A stretch of DNA of 55,032 bases from Clostridiales bacterium (GTDB lineage Bacteria; Bacillota; Clostridia; Oscillospirales; Oscillospiraceae), in the NCBI GenBank assembly GCA_004553545.1, contig SFLD01000007.1, positions 1 through 55,032 of the forward strand, in the 5' to 3' direction. Every line of letters starts with the position of its first letter. Positions within the stretch are counted from its first letter, which is position 1. Positions 32,979 through 39,543 of the stretch are shown piece by piece. Made by a program: the position numbers and the translations under genes. Below the pieces are notes generated by a model. The model ran no database searches. It saw only the letters and a program-made list of their open reading frames with translations, and was not told where the DNA came from.

Positions 32979-33407
32979 TCAAGAGAATACGCTAACATAT
33001 GCTTTTACTGTAAACAGCAAGATCGCAATGCAGAAAATAGCAGAGCAACAACCAAGAATAATTCCGACTAAAGCCAATGACTTTCCCCGCTCCTGAGTAT
33101 GCTTAATTTGACGGTATCCGAGTACAGAAAGTATGACGCCAGCAATTCCTGTGAGTCCATAGAGGCCAAGGACCAAGGATAGACAGGAAACAGCCAGTCC
33201 GGCGATAGATAGCACATTAAACGGAGCGTTTGACATGGCTTTTGACGCCGTTGATTGCTTCTGATCTTGTGTCTGCGTTTCTGCTCCTTGCGACACCTGC
33301 TCTATCGGGGCTTGCGTTTCCGCCGCTTCCATTTCGAGTTTTGCCCCGCAGTTGAGGCAGAAATTCGCACCCTCCGAAACCTCATGTCCGCAGCTTGGAC
33401 ATACCAT
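32979..33407 (-). CDS. zinc-ribbon and DUF4190-type small membrane protein
   Basis: 142 residues. The N-terminal zinc ribbon CPSCG-N-CLNCG (Cys3, Cys6, Cys17, Cys20) is followed by a Gln/Thr-rich linker and two or three transmembrane segments (LSIAGLAVSCLSLVLGLYGL; ALVGIILGCCSAIFCIAILL), as in DUF4190 proteins. Cytoplasmic ribbon plus membrane anchor; function unknown. The gene is much less GC-rich than its neighbours, suggesting later acquisition. Its promoter contains the operator shared with the divergent XRE gene. Confidence 0.85.
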   Translation of the reverse strand: MVCPSCGHEVSEGANFCLNCGAKLEMEAAETQAPIEQVSQGAETQTQDQKQSTASKAMSNAPFNVLSIAGLAVSCLSLVLGLYGLTGIAGVILSVLGYRQIKHTQERGKSLALVGIILGCCSAIFCIAILLFTVKAYVSVFS

Positions 33408-33447
33408 AGGAAACCCTCCCTTTCTATTTTAGGCTAGCTATACCAAC

Positions 33448-33476
33448 ATTATAGTAAATATATTTACTAAAGTCAA
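33448..33476 (-). promoter_or_regulatory. operator-filled promoter of the zinc-ribbon gene
   Basis: On the minus strand: -35 TTGACT (33471-33476), exactly 17 bp, -10 TATAAT (33448-33453). The 18-bp palindromic operator 1 occupies the spacer, so a bound repressor would exclude RNA polymerase. Confidence 0.8.
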
Positions 33477-33494
33477 CAGTAAAGATGTTTACTA
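33452..33494. promoter_or_regulatory. pair of AGTAAA-N4-TTTACT operators
   Basis: Operator 1 TAGTAAATATATTTACTA (33452-33469) is a perfect palindrome. Operator 2 (33477-33494) keeps both half-sites with a GATG centre. Their centres are 25 bp apart. They sit between the divergent zinc-ribbon and XRE genes; a TATAAA -10-like element for the XRE gene is at 33514-33519. The XRE protein is the obvious candidate binder (inference). Confidence 0.8.
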
Positions 33495-33542
33495 TTATAT
33501 GATTGCGGCACCCTATAAAAATGGAAGGAAAGTAGTGGTGCT

Positions 33543-33779
33543 ATGGATCTGAACCGGCTGCGGGCCCTTCGGGAGGACAACGACCTGACCCAGCAGCGGG
33601 TGGCGGAGATACTAGGGACATCCCAGACGATGTACGCCCGTTATGAACGGGGCGCCAATGAACTGCCTGTCCGCCACTTGGTGACGCTCTGTAAGCTCTA
33701 CAATGTCTCGGCGGACTATCTGTTGGGCACCAGACCCAGCAAGCTCCGCCCCCAAGGTCAAGTTTCCCGTGATTCGTAG
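33543..33779 (+). CDS. XRE/Cro-type helix-turn-helix repressor
   Basis: 78-residue protein that is almost only an HTH_3 domain: NRLRALREDNDLTQQRVAEIL (helices 1-2), GTSQTMYARYERGANELP (recognition helix and turn), then helices 4-5 ending SADYLLGTR. Likely an autoregulated repressor acting on the two operators upstream. The 15-residue tail after LLGTR is basic and unusual, and its stop codon TAG (33777-33779) is the first part of a GTAGGGCACG repeat, so the end may have been remodelled by repeat insertion. Confidence 0.88.
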   Translation: MDLNRLRALREDNDLTQQRVAEILGTSQTMYARYERGANELPVRHLVTLCKLYNVSADYLLGTRPSKLRPQGQVSRDS

Positions 33780-33943
33780 GGCACGACGACCCCGGCGTGC
33801 CGAACCCCCGTCCCTCGTCCCCCCCCCCGCAGGGCGGGGTGACCTCACCCCGCCGAACCCCCGTCCCCCGCAGGCCGTAGGGCACGACGACCCGGCGTGC
33901 CATCCCTCGTCCCTCGTCCCCCCGCGGGGCGTAGGGGCCGATG

Positions 33944-34005
33944 ACTATGACTGACGCCCCAAATTTCGGCACGAAATTTGGTCGGCGGAAGCCATGCCTT
34001 AGGTA
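33944..34005. repeat. 62-bp insert module E, copy 1, in the loop of a GTAGGGGCCGATG hairpin
   Basis: Flanked by GTAGGGGCCGATG (33931-33943) and CATCGGCCC (34006-34014), which would pair with each other if the module were absent. Contains TGACTGACGCCCC and an inner hairpin CCAAATTTCG-GCA-CGAAATTTGG. Confidence 0.8.
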
Positions 34006-34055
34006 CATCGGCCCTTCGCTGCGCACCACCTGTGGCGCTTCCGTAGGGCGGGGTG

Positions 34056-34117
34056 ACCTTGACTGACGCCCCAAATTTCGTTTCGGAATTTGGCTGGCGG
34101 AAGCCACACCCCAGGCG
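34056..34117. repeat. 62-bp insert module E, copy 2, in the loop of a GTAGGGCGGGGTG hairpin
   Basis: Flanked by GTAGGGCGGGGTG (34043-34055) and CACCCCGCC (34118-34126), complementary arms. Same length and nearly the same sequence as copy 1; the inner stem is CCAAATTTCG with CGGAATTTGG. Confidence 0.8.
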
Positions 34118-34237
34118 CACCCCGCCGTAGACCGCCCTGCTCTGTTGCCCCCGTAGGGGGCGGACTCTGTCCCGCCCCGTTGGCAAGGTCTGCCTTCGCA
34201 CCAATTTTCCGTTGGTTCGGAATACCTTCCACCCCGT

Positions 34238-34318
34238 GTAGGGGCGGACCGATGTGTCCGCCCGGGCACACCTCCGCACGGGACCCGCTTACGGGCCGAC
34301 ACACAGGTCGGCCCCTAC
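34238..34318. repeat. 81-bp GTAGGGG composite repeat, copy 2
   Basis: Same length and end structure as 28209-28289. Left arm pairs CGGAC with GTCCG; right arm pairs CCGAC with GTCGG: opposite choices from copy 1, with pairing kept. Preceded by GGTTCGGAATACCTTCCACC, also found before copy 3. Confidence 0.85.
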
Positions 34319-34417
34319 GATCCTCCTGCAAGCTCCATCGACCCCGGACAACGGGCGGGGACGCCTCCCCGCCCCTACCGAGCCCCAGGCGCGGCGGAGC
34401 CGCCTCGGCACAGGGGC

Positions 34418-34573
34418 TTACTCCTCCGTGGACCGCAGGTACAGTTCCTCGCAGTGCCGCTGGGCTTCGATGAGCTCCCGCACGCATTTTTCCATGGCCC
34501 GGGCCATCACGAGGTACATCTCCCGATAGTCCGCCTGGCGCTCCTCCGGGACCTTCGCTGTGTTTTCCTCCAT
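34418..34573 (-). CDS. small acidic helical protein (51 residues), unknown
   Basis: 51-codon frame with an excellent AAGGAGGA site 7 bases before ATG 34573. The product MEENTAKVPEERQADYREMY... is rich in Glu, Arg and Met and probably one or two amphipathic helices (YLVMARAMEKCVRELIEAQR). No family recognised. It is divergent from the 58-residue gene at 34687 across a gap with repeated TGCAATGCA words, so the two could be a small regulatory or antitoxin-like pair (speculative). Below common length cut-offs. Confidence 0.6.
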   Translation of the reverse strand: MEENTAKVPEERQADYREMYLVMARAMEKCVRELIEAQRHCEELYLRSTEE

Positions 34574-34597
34574 ATTCTCTCCTCCTTGCAACTCGAT

Positions 34598-34657
34598 TGC
34601 AATGCAATTGTCTTTTATCTACAGTACATCAAACTGGGAGAATATGCAATGCACTTG
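34598..34657. promoter_or_regulatory. direct TGCAATGCA(A/C)TTG repeats between divergent small genes
   Basis: 13-bp word at 34598-34610 and again, with one mismatch, at 34645-34657. The first copy is centred in the palindrome ATTGCAATGCAAT. Candidate operator for the ribbon-helix-helix-like product of the gene at 34687. Confidence 0.5.
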
Positions 34658-34686
34658 TGATACAAATTATATTACAGGTGATATAC

Positions 34687-34863
34687 ATGGCTTTCAAGAT
34701 CCCGAAGATCCCGCCTACGACCTCCAAATCCATCCGCTTCCCCAACCCCATGATCGAGGAAGTGGAGGCCGCCATCCAGGGCCAGGACTGCACGTTCTCC
34801 GCCTTTGTGGTGGCCGCCGTCCAGGCCGCCCTGGATGACCTCCACCGCCAGGAACAGCCGTAA
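34687..34863 (+). CDS. small ribbon-helix-helix-like protein (58 residues)
   Basis: Product begins MAFKIPKIPPTTSKSIRFPN. The pattern KSIRFPNPMIEEVEAAI...TFSAFVVAAVQAALDDL looks like a short beta strand followed by two helices, as in Arc/CopG/YlcI-type DNA-binding proteins; family membership is not certain. ATG 34687 follows ACAGGTGAT; longer in-frame starts lack a ribosome-binding site. It lies opposite the 51-residue gene and upstream of a bidirectional terminator. Confidence 0.65.
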   Translation: MAFKIPKIPPTTSKSIRFPNPMIEEVEAAIQGQDCTFSAFVVAAVQAALDDLHRQEQP

Positions 34864-34866
34864 GAA

Positions 34867-34894
34867 AAGCGGGCCGCCTCAGGGCGGCCCGCTT
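34867..34894. terminator. bidirectional terminator
   Basis: Perfect 12-bp stem AAGCGGGCCGCC / GGCGGCCCGCTT with a 4-base loop, lying between convergent genes; short T runs at both ends. Confidence 0.75.
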
Positions 34895-34905
34895 GCTGTC
34901 TGGAC

Positions 34906-35526
34906 TCAGCGGATGAAATTGGTGGCGACCCGGGGCTCGTAGGCCGGGCGCTGGACGCCGTTCTTCCCGGCGGCCTCCTGACAGCGGAGCATCCACGCCA
35001 GGTTCGTGGCCAGGGTCCGCATGGTCTGCAGGCCCTCCAGGTCCTGACGGACCTCCTCGGGGGTGTTGCCGTGGACCTGGTTCCAGTACTGGGAGGGGAC
35101 CACCGGCATGTTGGAGATGGTGAAGTACTTGTTCAGCTGGTCAAAGGCGCTGCTGGCGCCGCCCCGGCGGCAGGAGACCACCGCCGCGCCGGGCTTGCCC
35201 GCCCAGGTGCTGCCGGTGACGTAGAAGAGCCGGTCCAGGAAGCAGTGGATCTGGCCGGAGGGGCCGGCGTAATAAACCGGGGAGCCCACCACCAGGGCGT
35301 CGAACTCGTCCACCCGGTCCGCCAGCTCGTTGACGCCGTCATGGAAGACGCATTTTCCGGCCTCGGCGCAGTGGTTGCAGCCGAGGCACCCGGGGACGGG
35401 CTGCCGCCCGACCCAGTGGCGCTCCGTCTCGATGCCCTCCCGGTGGAGCTGGGCCTCCACCTCGCTGAGGGCGGTGTCCGTGCAGCCGTGCTGCTTGGGG
35501 CTGCCGTTGATGACAAGGACCTTCAT
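34906..35526 (-). CDS. flavodoxin-fold NADPH-dependent FMN reductase family protein
   Basis: 206 residues. Starts MKVLVINGSPKQHGCTDTAL, the phosphate-binding strand-loop of FMN_red/iron-sulfur flavoproteins. It continues with CLGCNHCAEAGKCVFHDG (four Cys, compact iron-sulfur-flavoprotein-like spacing) and VVGSPVYYAGPSGQIHCFLDRLFY. Likely a cytoplasmic FMN oxidoreductase; substrate unknown. ATG 35526 has GGAAGG upstream; a longer frame runs into an AT-rich repeat. Confidence 0.87.
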   Translation of the reverse strand: MKVLVINGSPKQHGCTDTALSEVEAQLHREGIETERHWVGRQPVPGCLGCNHCAEAGKCVFHDGVNELADRVDEFDALVVGSPVYYAGPSGQIHCFLDRLFYVTGSTWAGKPGAAVVSCRRGGASSAFDQLNKYFTISNMPVVPSQYWNQVHGNTPEEVRQDLEGLQTMRTLATNLAWMLRCQEAAGKNGVQRPAYEPRVATNFIR

Positions 35527-35593
35527 GTGTGACCTTCCTTCCTGTTGGGAAAATGGGTGCCGGGACCTCCGCCCCAGCACCCAGATATCCACG

Positions 35594-35685
35594 AGTGTAA
35601 TTGAGAATTGAGAATGGAGAATTGAATGGGGGGATCGCGGCCTCTCAATTATCAATTGTCAATTGTTAATTGTCAATTGCTGATG
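35594..35685. repeat. AT-rich CAATTG/TTGAGAATGGAGAATTG repeat, family F copy 2
   Basis: TTGAGAATTGAGAATGGAG followed by nested CAATTGTCAATTGTTAATTG words that can fold into several short stems. Its first part is the reverse complement of the repeat at 24761. It lies between deoD and the flavodoxin-like gene. Confidence 0.75.
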
Positions 35686-35686
35686 A

Positions 35687-36409
35687 TCAATTTGCCTTCT
35701 TGGCCATGGCCACGGCCACGCCCAGGGCGATCTCCATCATCTGGGTGAAGGTGGTCTGCCGGTCGGCGGCGGGCAGCTCCTCGCCGGTGACGATGCTGTC
35801 GGAAATGGTGAGAAGGCTCAGGGCGCGCTTGCCGAGATACGCGGCGTTGGCGTAGAGGGCGGCGGACTCCATCTCCGCGCAGAGGACGCCCATCTTGGCC
35901 CAGTCCATGGTCTTGCCGGAGGCGTCATAGAAGTTGTCGGAGGAGAGGACGTTGCCCACGGGCATCCGGACGCCCTTCTCCCGGGCGATGGCAACGGCGG
36001 TCTCCAGCAGCTCGAAGTCCGCGATGGGGGCGAAGGTGCCGGGCATGCCGAACTGGGCGATGTAGTTGGAGTTGGTGCAGGCGGCCTGGGCGGCCACCAC
36101 GTCCCGGAGCTTGAGCTTGGCGGTCATGGCGCCGGCGGAGCCGATGCGGATGATGTTCTCCACGTCGTAGAAGGCGAAGAGCTCGTGGGAGTAGATGCCC
36201 ATGGAGGGCATGCCCATGCCGGAGGCCATGACGCTGACGGGGACGCCCTGATAGGTGCCGGTGTAGCCGTGGATGCCCCGGACGTTGTTGACGAGCTTGG
36301 CGTCGGTCAGAAAGTTCTCCGCGATGAACTGGGCCCGGAGGGGATCGCCGGGCATGAGGACGGTTTTCGCGATCTCGCCCTTGGCGGCGCTGTTGTGGGG
36401 ACTGGACAT
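35687..36409 (-). CDS. deoD: purine-nucleoside phosphorylase, DeoD type
   Basis: 240-residue hexameric phosphorylase splitting purine (deoxy)nucleosides into base and (deoxy)ribose-1-phosphate. Phosphate and nucleoside-site motifs are visible: VLMPGDPLRAQFIAENF, MGMPSMGIYSHELF, RIGSAGAM, MESAALYANA and the catalytic Asp stretch LTISDSIVTGE. AGGAGGAAAAAC lies before ATG 36409. Second gene of a deoC-deoD unit, so deoxyribonucleoside catabolism is the likely role; guanine produced could feed the guanine deaminase at 49778. Confidence 0.95.
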   Translation of the reverse strand: MSSPHNSAAKGEIAKTVLMPGDPLRAQFIAENFLTDAKLVNNVRGIHGYTGTYQGVPVSVMASGMGMPSMGIYSHELFAFYDVENIIRIGSAGAMTAKLKLRDVVAAQAACTNSNYIAQFGMPGTFAPIADFELLETAVAIAREKGVRMPVGNVLSSDNFYDASGKTMDWAKMGVLCAEMESAALYANAAYLGKRALSLLTISDSIVTGEELPAADRQTTFTQMMEIALGVAVAMAKKAN

Positions 36410-36462
36410 AGTTTTTCCTCCTTTTATTCTTTGGCGGCACCTTCCCGGGGCCGCGGTTTTCC

Positions 36463-37125
36463 TTACTTGGCGGCTTCCAGAGCCTTCACGGCCTTCACCA
36501 CCCGGCTGGTGCCGAGGCGGGAGGCGCCGAGCGCGATGAAATCGGCGGCGTCCTCCAGGTTCGCGATGCCTCCGGCGGCCTTGATCCGCACCTTGGGTCC
36601 CACGTGGGCGGCCATCAGGGCAACATCCTCCCTCGTGGCCCCGCCCCCGCCGAAGCCGGTGGAGGTCTTGATGAAGTCCGCCCCGCTCTCGGTGACGATC
36701 TCGCAGAGTTTGATCTTCTCCGCCTCCGTCAGAAGGCAGCACTCGAGGATGACCTTCAGGATATGATCGCCGCAGGCGGCCTTCACGGCCCGGATCTCCG
36801 AGAGCAGGTCCTCCCAGCGGCCGTCCTTGGCCCAGCCGATGTTGATGACCATGTCGATCTCGTCGGCCCCGTTTTTCACGGCGTCCTCCGCCTCAAAGCA
36901 CTTGGCGGCGGTGGTGTCGTAGCCGTTGGGGAAGCCGATGACGGTGCAGACCGGCAGCCTCCCGCCCAGATACTCCGCCGCCTGAGCGACATAGCTTGCC
37001 GGGATGCAGACGCTGGCGCAGCCGTAGGCCACGCCGTCGTCGCAGAGGGCCCGGATCTCCGCCCAGGTGGCTCCCTGGGCCAGCAGCGTGTGGTCGCAGC
37101 GGCTGAGGATGTCTTTCACGTCCAT
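36463..37125 (-). CDS. deoC: deoxyribose-phosphate aldolase
   Basis: 220-residue class I aldolase splitting 2-deoxyribose-5-phosphate into glyceraldehyde-3-phosphate and acetaldehyde. The Schiff-base Lys153 is in FIKTSTGFG; Lys124 region (LKVILE) and the C-terminal phosphate-binding KAAGGI...GASRLGTS complete the site. ATG 37125 has GGAAGGAG at good spacing; upstream extension of the frame is rejected. It starts the deoCD operon from the promoter at 37195-37223. Confidence 0.96.
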   Translation of the reverse strand: MDVKDILSRCDHTLLAQGATWAEIRALCDDGVAYGCASVCIPASYVAQAAEYLGGRLPVCTVIGFPNGYDTTAAKCFEAEDAVKNGADEIDMVINIGWAKDGRWEDLLSEIRAVKAACGDHILKVILECCLLTEAEKIKLCEIVTESGADFIKTSTGFGGGGATREDVALMAAHVGPKVRIKAAGGIANLEDAADFIALGASRLGTSRVVKAVKALEAAK

Positions 37126-37194
37126 ACGATGTCTCCTTCCTGCCCCGGCGGCCCGGGGCCAGCCTGTCTCTTTCACGAGGACAGGAACAAATTC

Positions 37195-37223
37195 ATTGTA
37201 GCAGAATTTCCGGGGGCTTGCAA
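37195..37223 (-). promoter_or_regulatory. promoter of deoCD
   Basis: Minus strand: TTGCAA (37218-37223), 17-bp spacer, TACAAT (37195-37200), about 70 bp upstream of the deoC start. Confidence 0.75.
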
Positions 37224-37244
37224 GTGTCCCCTGCCCGGGCAGGC

Positions 37245-37273
37245 TTGCTTTTTCCCGCCGCCTGGGGTATACT
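37245..37273 (+). promoter_or_regulatory. promoter of the exoIII-tatD-radical SAM unit
   Basis: TTGCTT (37245-37250), 17-bp spacer, TATACT (37268-37273), 37 bp before ATG 37311 and back-to-back with the deoC promoter. Confidence 0.75.
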
Positions 37274-37310
37274 CTGGGAGACTGCAACTGTGTGAATGGA
37301 GGGCTTTCCC

Positions 37311-38066
37311 ATGAAACTGGTTTCCTGGAACGTCAACGGCCTGCGGGCCTGTCTCGGCAAGGGATTTCTGGACTTCTGCGACATCGTGGACGCGGATGTC
37401 ATCTGCCTGCAGGAGACCAAGATGCGCCCGGAGCAGGCGGAGTTCGAGCTGCCGGGCTACACCCGCTACTGGAACAGCGCCGATAAAAAGGGCTACTCCG
37501 GCACCGCCGTCTTCACCCGGCGAGAGCCTATCTCCGTCACCTATGACTTTGGCGACGACATCCACCGCCACGAGGGCCGGGTCATCACGGCGGAGTTCGA
37601 GGGCTTCTATCTCGTCTGCTGCTACACCCCCAACTCCCAGGACGGCCTCAAGCGCATCGACTACCGGATGCTCTGGGAGGATGACCTCCGGGCCTACCTC
37701 ACGGAGCTGGATAAGACGAAGCCCGTGGTCCTCTGCGGGGACCTCAACGTGGCAAGAGAGGACATCGACCTGAAAAACCCTGACACCAACCACAATAACC
37801 CCGGCTTCTCCGACCAGGAGCGGGGCAAGCTGGAGGAGCTCCTGGGCGCGGGCTTTGCGGACTCCTTCCGCCGCCTGCACCCGGATGCCCGGGACCGATA
37901 CTCCTGGTGGAGCTTCCGCACCCGGGCCAGGGAGCGGAACGTGGGGTGGCGCATCGACTACTTTATCCTCTCCGAGCGGCTGCTGCCCAAGGTCCGCACC
38001 GCCGACATCCTGGACGAGGTCCTGGGCAGCGACCACTGCCCCGTCCTGCTGGACCTGGAGGACTGA
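37311..38066 (+). CDS. xth: exodeoxyribonuclease III (AP endonuclease)
   Basis: 251-residue ExoA/Xth-family DNA-repair nuclease that incises abasic sites and trims 3' ends. Metal and catalytic motifs: SWNVNGLR, Glu in LQETKM, GTAVFTR, the DLNVA loop and C-terminal GSDHCP. ATG 37311 is preceded by GGAGGG 7 bases upstream; the in-frame GTG at 37296 overlaps that site. Three bases separate its stop from tatD. Confidence 0.95.
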   Translation: MKLVSWNVNGLRACLGKGFLDFCDIVDADVICLQETKMRPEQAEFELPGYTRYWNSADKKGYSGTAVFTRREPISVTYDFGDDIHRHEGRVITAEFEGFYLVCCYTPNSQDGLKRIDYRMLWEDDLRAYLTELDKTKPVVLCGDLNVAREDIDLKNPDTNHNNPGFSDQERGKLEELLGAGFADSFRRLHPDARDRYSWWSFRTRARERNVGWRIDYFILSERLLPKVRTADILDEVLGSDHCPVLLDLED

Positions 38067-38069
38067 GCC

Positions 38070-38834
38070 ATGATCTTTGACACCCACGCCCACTACGACG
38101 ACCCCATCTATGACCCCGACCGCGCCCAGCTCTTCGCCGAGCTCCAGGCAAACGGCGTGGGCCTCCTCCTGGACCCCGGCTGCGACATCTCCTCCTCCCG
38201 CCGGGCGGTGGCCCTGGCGGAGGCGTACGACTTCGTCTACGCCGCCGTGGGCATCCACCCGGAGGAGTGCGGCGGCACCACGGAGGAAGACTACGAGACC
38301 CTGCGAGAGCTGGCGAAGCACCCCAAGGTCGTCGCCATCGGCGAGATCGGTCTCGACTACCATTGGGAGGATAACCCCGGCAAAGAGGAGCAGCAGGCGG
38401 TCTTCCGCCGCCAGCTCCAGCTTGCCCGGGAATTGGATCTCCCCGTCATCGTCCACGACCGGGACGCCCACGCGGACAGCCTCGCCATGGTCCAGGAGTT
38501 CCCGGACCTGGACGGCGTCTTCCACTGCTTCTCCGGCAGCGCCGAGATGGCGAAGATCCTCTGGCAGCGGGGCTGGTACCTGGGCTTCGACGGCCCCGTG
38601 ACCTATAAGAACGCCCGCAAGGCCCTGGAGGTCATCGCCTCCGTGCCCCTGGACCGTATCCTCATCGAGTCCGACGCCCCGTATCTCTCCCCCGTCCCCC
38701 ACCGGGGAGAGCGGAACCGCAGCGACTGGCTCTCCGCCGTGGCGGAGACCGTGGCCCGGCACCAGGGCATCTCCCCGGAGGAGGCGGAGGATATCACCTT
38801 CCGCAACGGAAAACGCTTCTACCGCATCCCATAA
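38070..38834 (+). CDS. tatD: TatD-family metal-dependent hydrolase/deoxyribonuclease
   Basis: 254-residue TIM-barrel metallohydrolase with 3'-5' exonuclease-type activity in the family. Metal ligands: HxH (His6, His8) in FDTHAHYDD, Glu in IGEIGLDYH, His in VIVHDRDA, His in GVFHCFSG and Asp in LIESDAPYLSP. GGAGGACTGAGCC, which includes the end of xth, is its ribosome-binding site, so it is translationally linked with xth. Confidence 0.94.
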   Translation: MIFDTHAHYDDPIYDPDRAQLFAELQANGVGLLLDPGCDISSSRRAVALAEAYDFVYAAVGIHPEECGGTTEEDYETLRELAKHPKVVAIGEIGLDYHWEDNPGKEEQQAVFRRQLQLARELDLPVIVHDRDAHADSLAMVQEFPDLDGVFHCFSGSAEMAKILWQRGWYLGFDGPVTYKNARKALEVIASVPLDRILIESDAPYLSPVPHRGERNRSDWLSAVAETVARHQGISPEEAEDITFRNGKRFYRIP

Positions 38835-38867
38835 AAACCAGTTTTTCGACATTTCCACGAAGTTTTC

Positions 38868-38881
38868 CACGAAATTTCGTG
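38868..38881. promoter_or_regulatory. 14-bp palindrome before the radical SAM gene
   Basis: CACGAAATTTCGTG, perfectly symmetric, in the 75-bp gap between tatD and the radical SAM gene and 14 bases ahead of its AAGGAC site. Could be an operator or a small hairpin tuning translation; role unproven. Confidence 0.4.
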
Positions 38882-38909
38882 AGATTCCCCCAAAAAGGAC
38901 GTGACCCCC

Positions 38910-39527
38910 ATGGAGAAAGGCTTCACCATCACCTATGAGTACGGCGGCAACCTCTACGTGAACAGCACCAACCGCTGCGACTTCCACTGCGAGTTCTGCC
39001 TCCGGCACAACGCCCCCGGCAGCATCTATACCGACAACCTTTGGCTAAAGCGGGAACCCACCAAGGAGGAGATCCTGGCCTCCATCGAGAGCCATGACCT
39101 CACAAAGTACGCCCAGCTGGTCTTCTGCGGCTTCGGTGAGCCCAGCTACCGCCTGCCGGACATCTGCTGGGTCATCGATGAGCTGAAAAAGAAGGGCAAG
39201 AAAATTTTCACCCGGATGGACACCAACGGCACCGCCTCCCTCATCCACGGCCGGGACACCGCCCCGGACTTTGCCGGCCGCTTCGACATGGTCTCCATCT
39301 CCCTGAATACCGACACGGCGGAGAAGTACAACGCCCTCTGCCACCCCATCTACCCCGACGCCTACGAGGCCATGAAGACCTTCGCCAAGGAGGTCCGCCA
39401 GTACGTCCCCCAGGTGATGATGACCGTGGTGGATACCATCCCCAGGGAGGAGATCGAGTCCTGCCGCCGCATCTGCGAGGAGGAGATCGGCGCCACGTAC
39501 CGGGTAAGGGAGTATATCAGCGGCTAA
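38910..39527 (+). CDS. TatD-linked radical SAM protein
   Basis: 205-residue radical SAM protein with the 4Fe-4S motif Cys23-x3-Cys27-x2-Cys30 (NRCDFHCEFCLRH). It is shorter than most radical SAM enzymes and lacks an extra cluster domain. Its place after tatD matches the known TatD-associated radical SAM family (TIGR04038 type), whose reaction is not established. ATG 38910 is chosen: AAGGAC ends 9 bases upstream, whereas GTG 38901 directly abuts that site. Confidence 0.88.
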   Translation: MEKGFTITYEYGGNLYVNSTNRCDFHCEFCLRHNAPGSIYTDNLWLKREPTKEEILASIESHDLTKYAQLVFCGFGEPSYRLPDICWVIDELKKKGKKIFTRMDTNGTASLIHGRDTAPDFAGRFDMVSISLNTDTAEKYNALCHPIYPDAYEAMKTFAKEVRQYVPQVMMTVVDTIPREEIESCRRICEEEIGATYRVREYISG

Positions 39528-39543
39528 GGAAAAGCCCGCCCGC

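Larger units (their letters stand above)
33776..34415. repeat. hairpin-repeat island 2 (no gene)
   Basis: Array of GTAGGG modules after the XRE gene: GGCACGACGACC-type at 33776 and 33876, a GGCGGGGTGA/TCACCCCGCC hairpin at about 33834-33855, a CCGATG hairpin opened by a 62-bp insert (33931-34014), a CGGGGTG hairpin opened by the same insert (34043-34126), a GGGGGCGG hairpin at 34153, and the 81-bp composite (34238-34318) followed by a GGCGGGGAC hairpin near 34355-34380. Long ORFs here are repeat artefacts. Many words are shared with islands 1 and 3. Confidence 0.85.

Noticed and set aside
33845..34607. Several 90-250 codon frames across repeat island 2 on both strands
   Set aside because: They translate the interspersed repeats; similar peptide strings recur in islands 1 and 3 in other frames.
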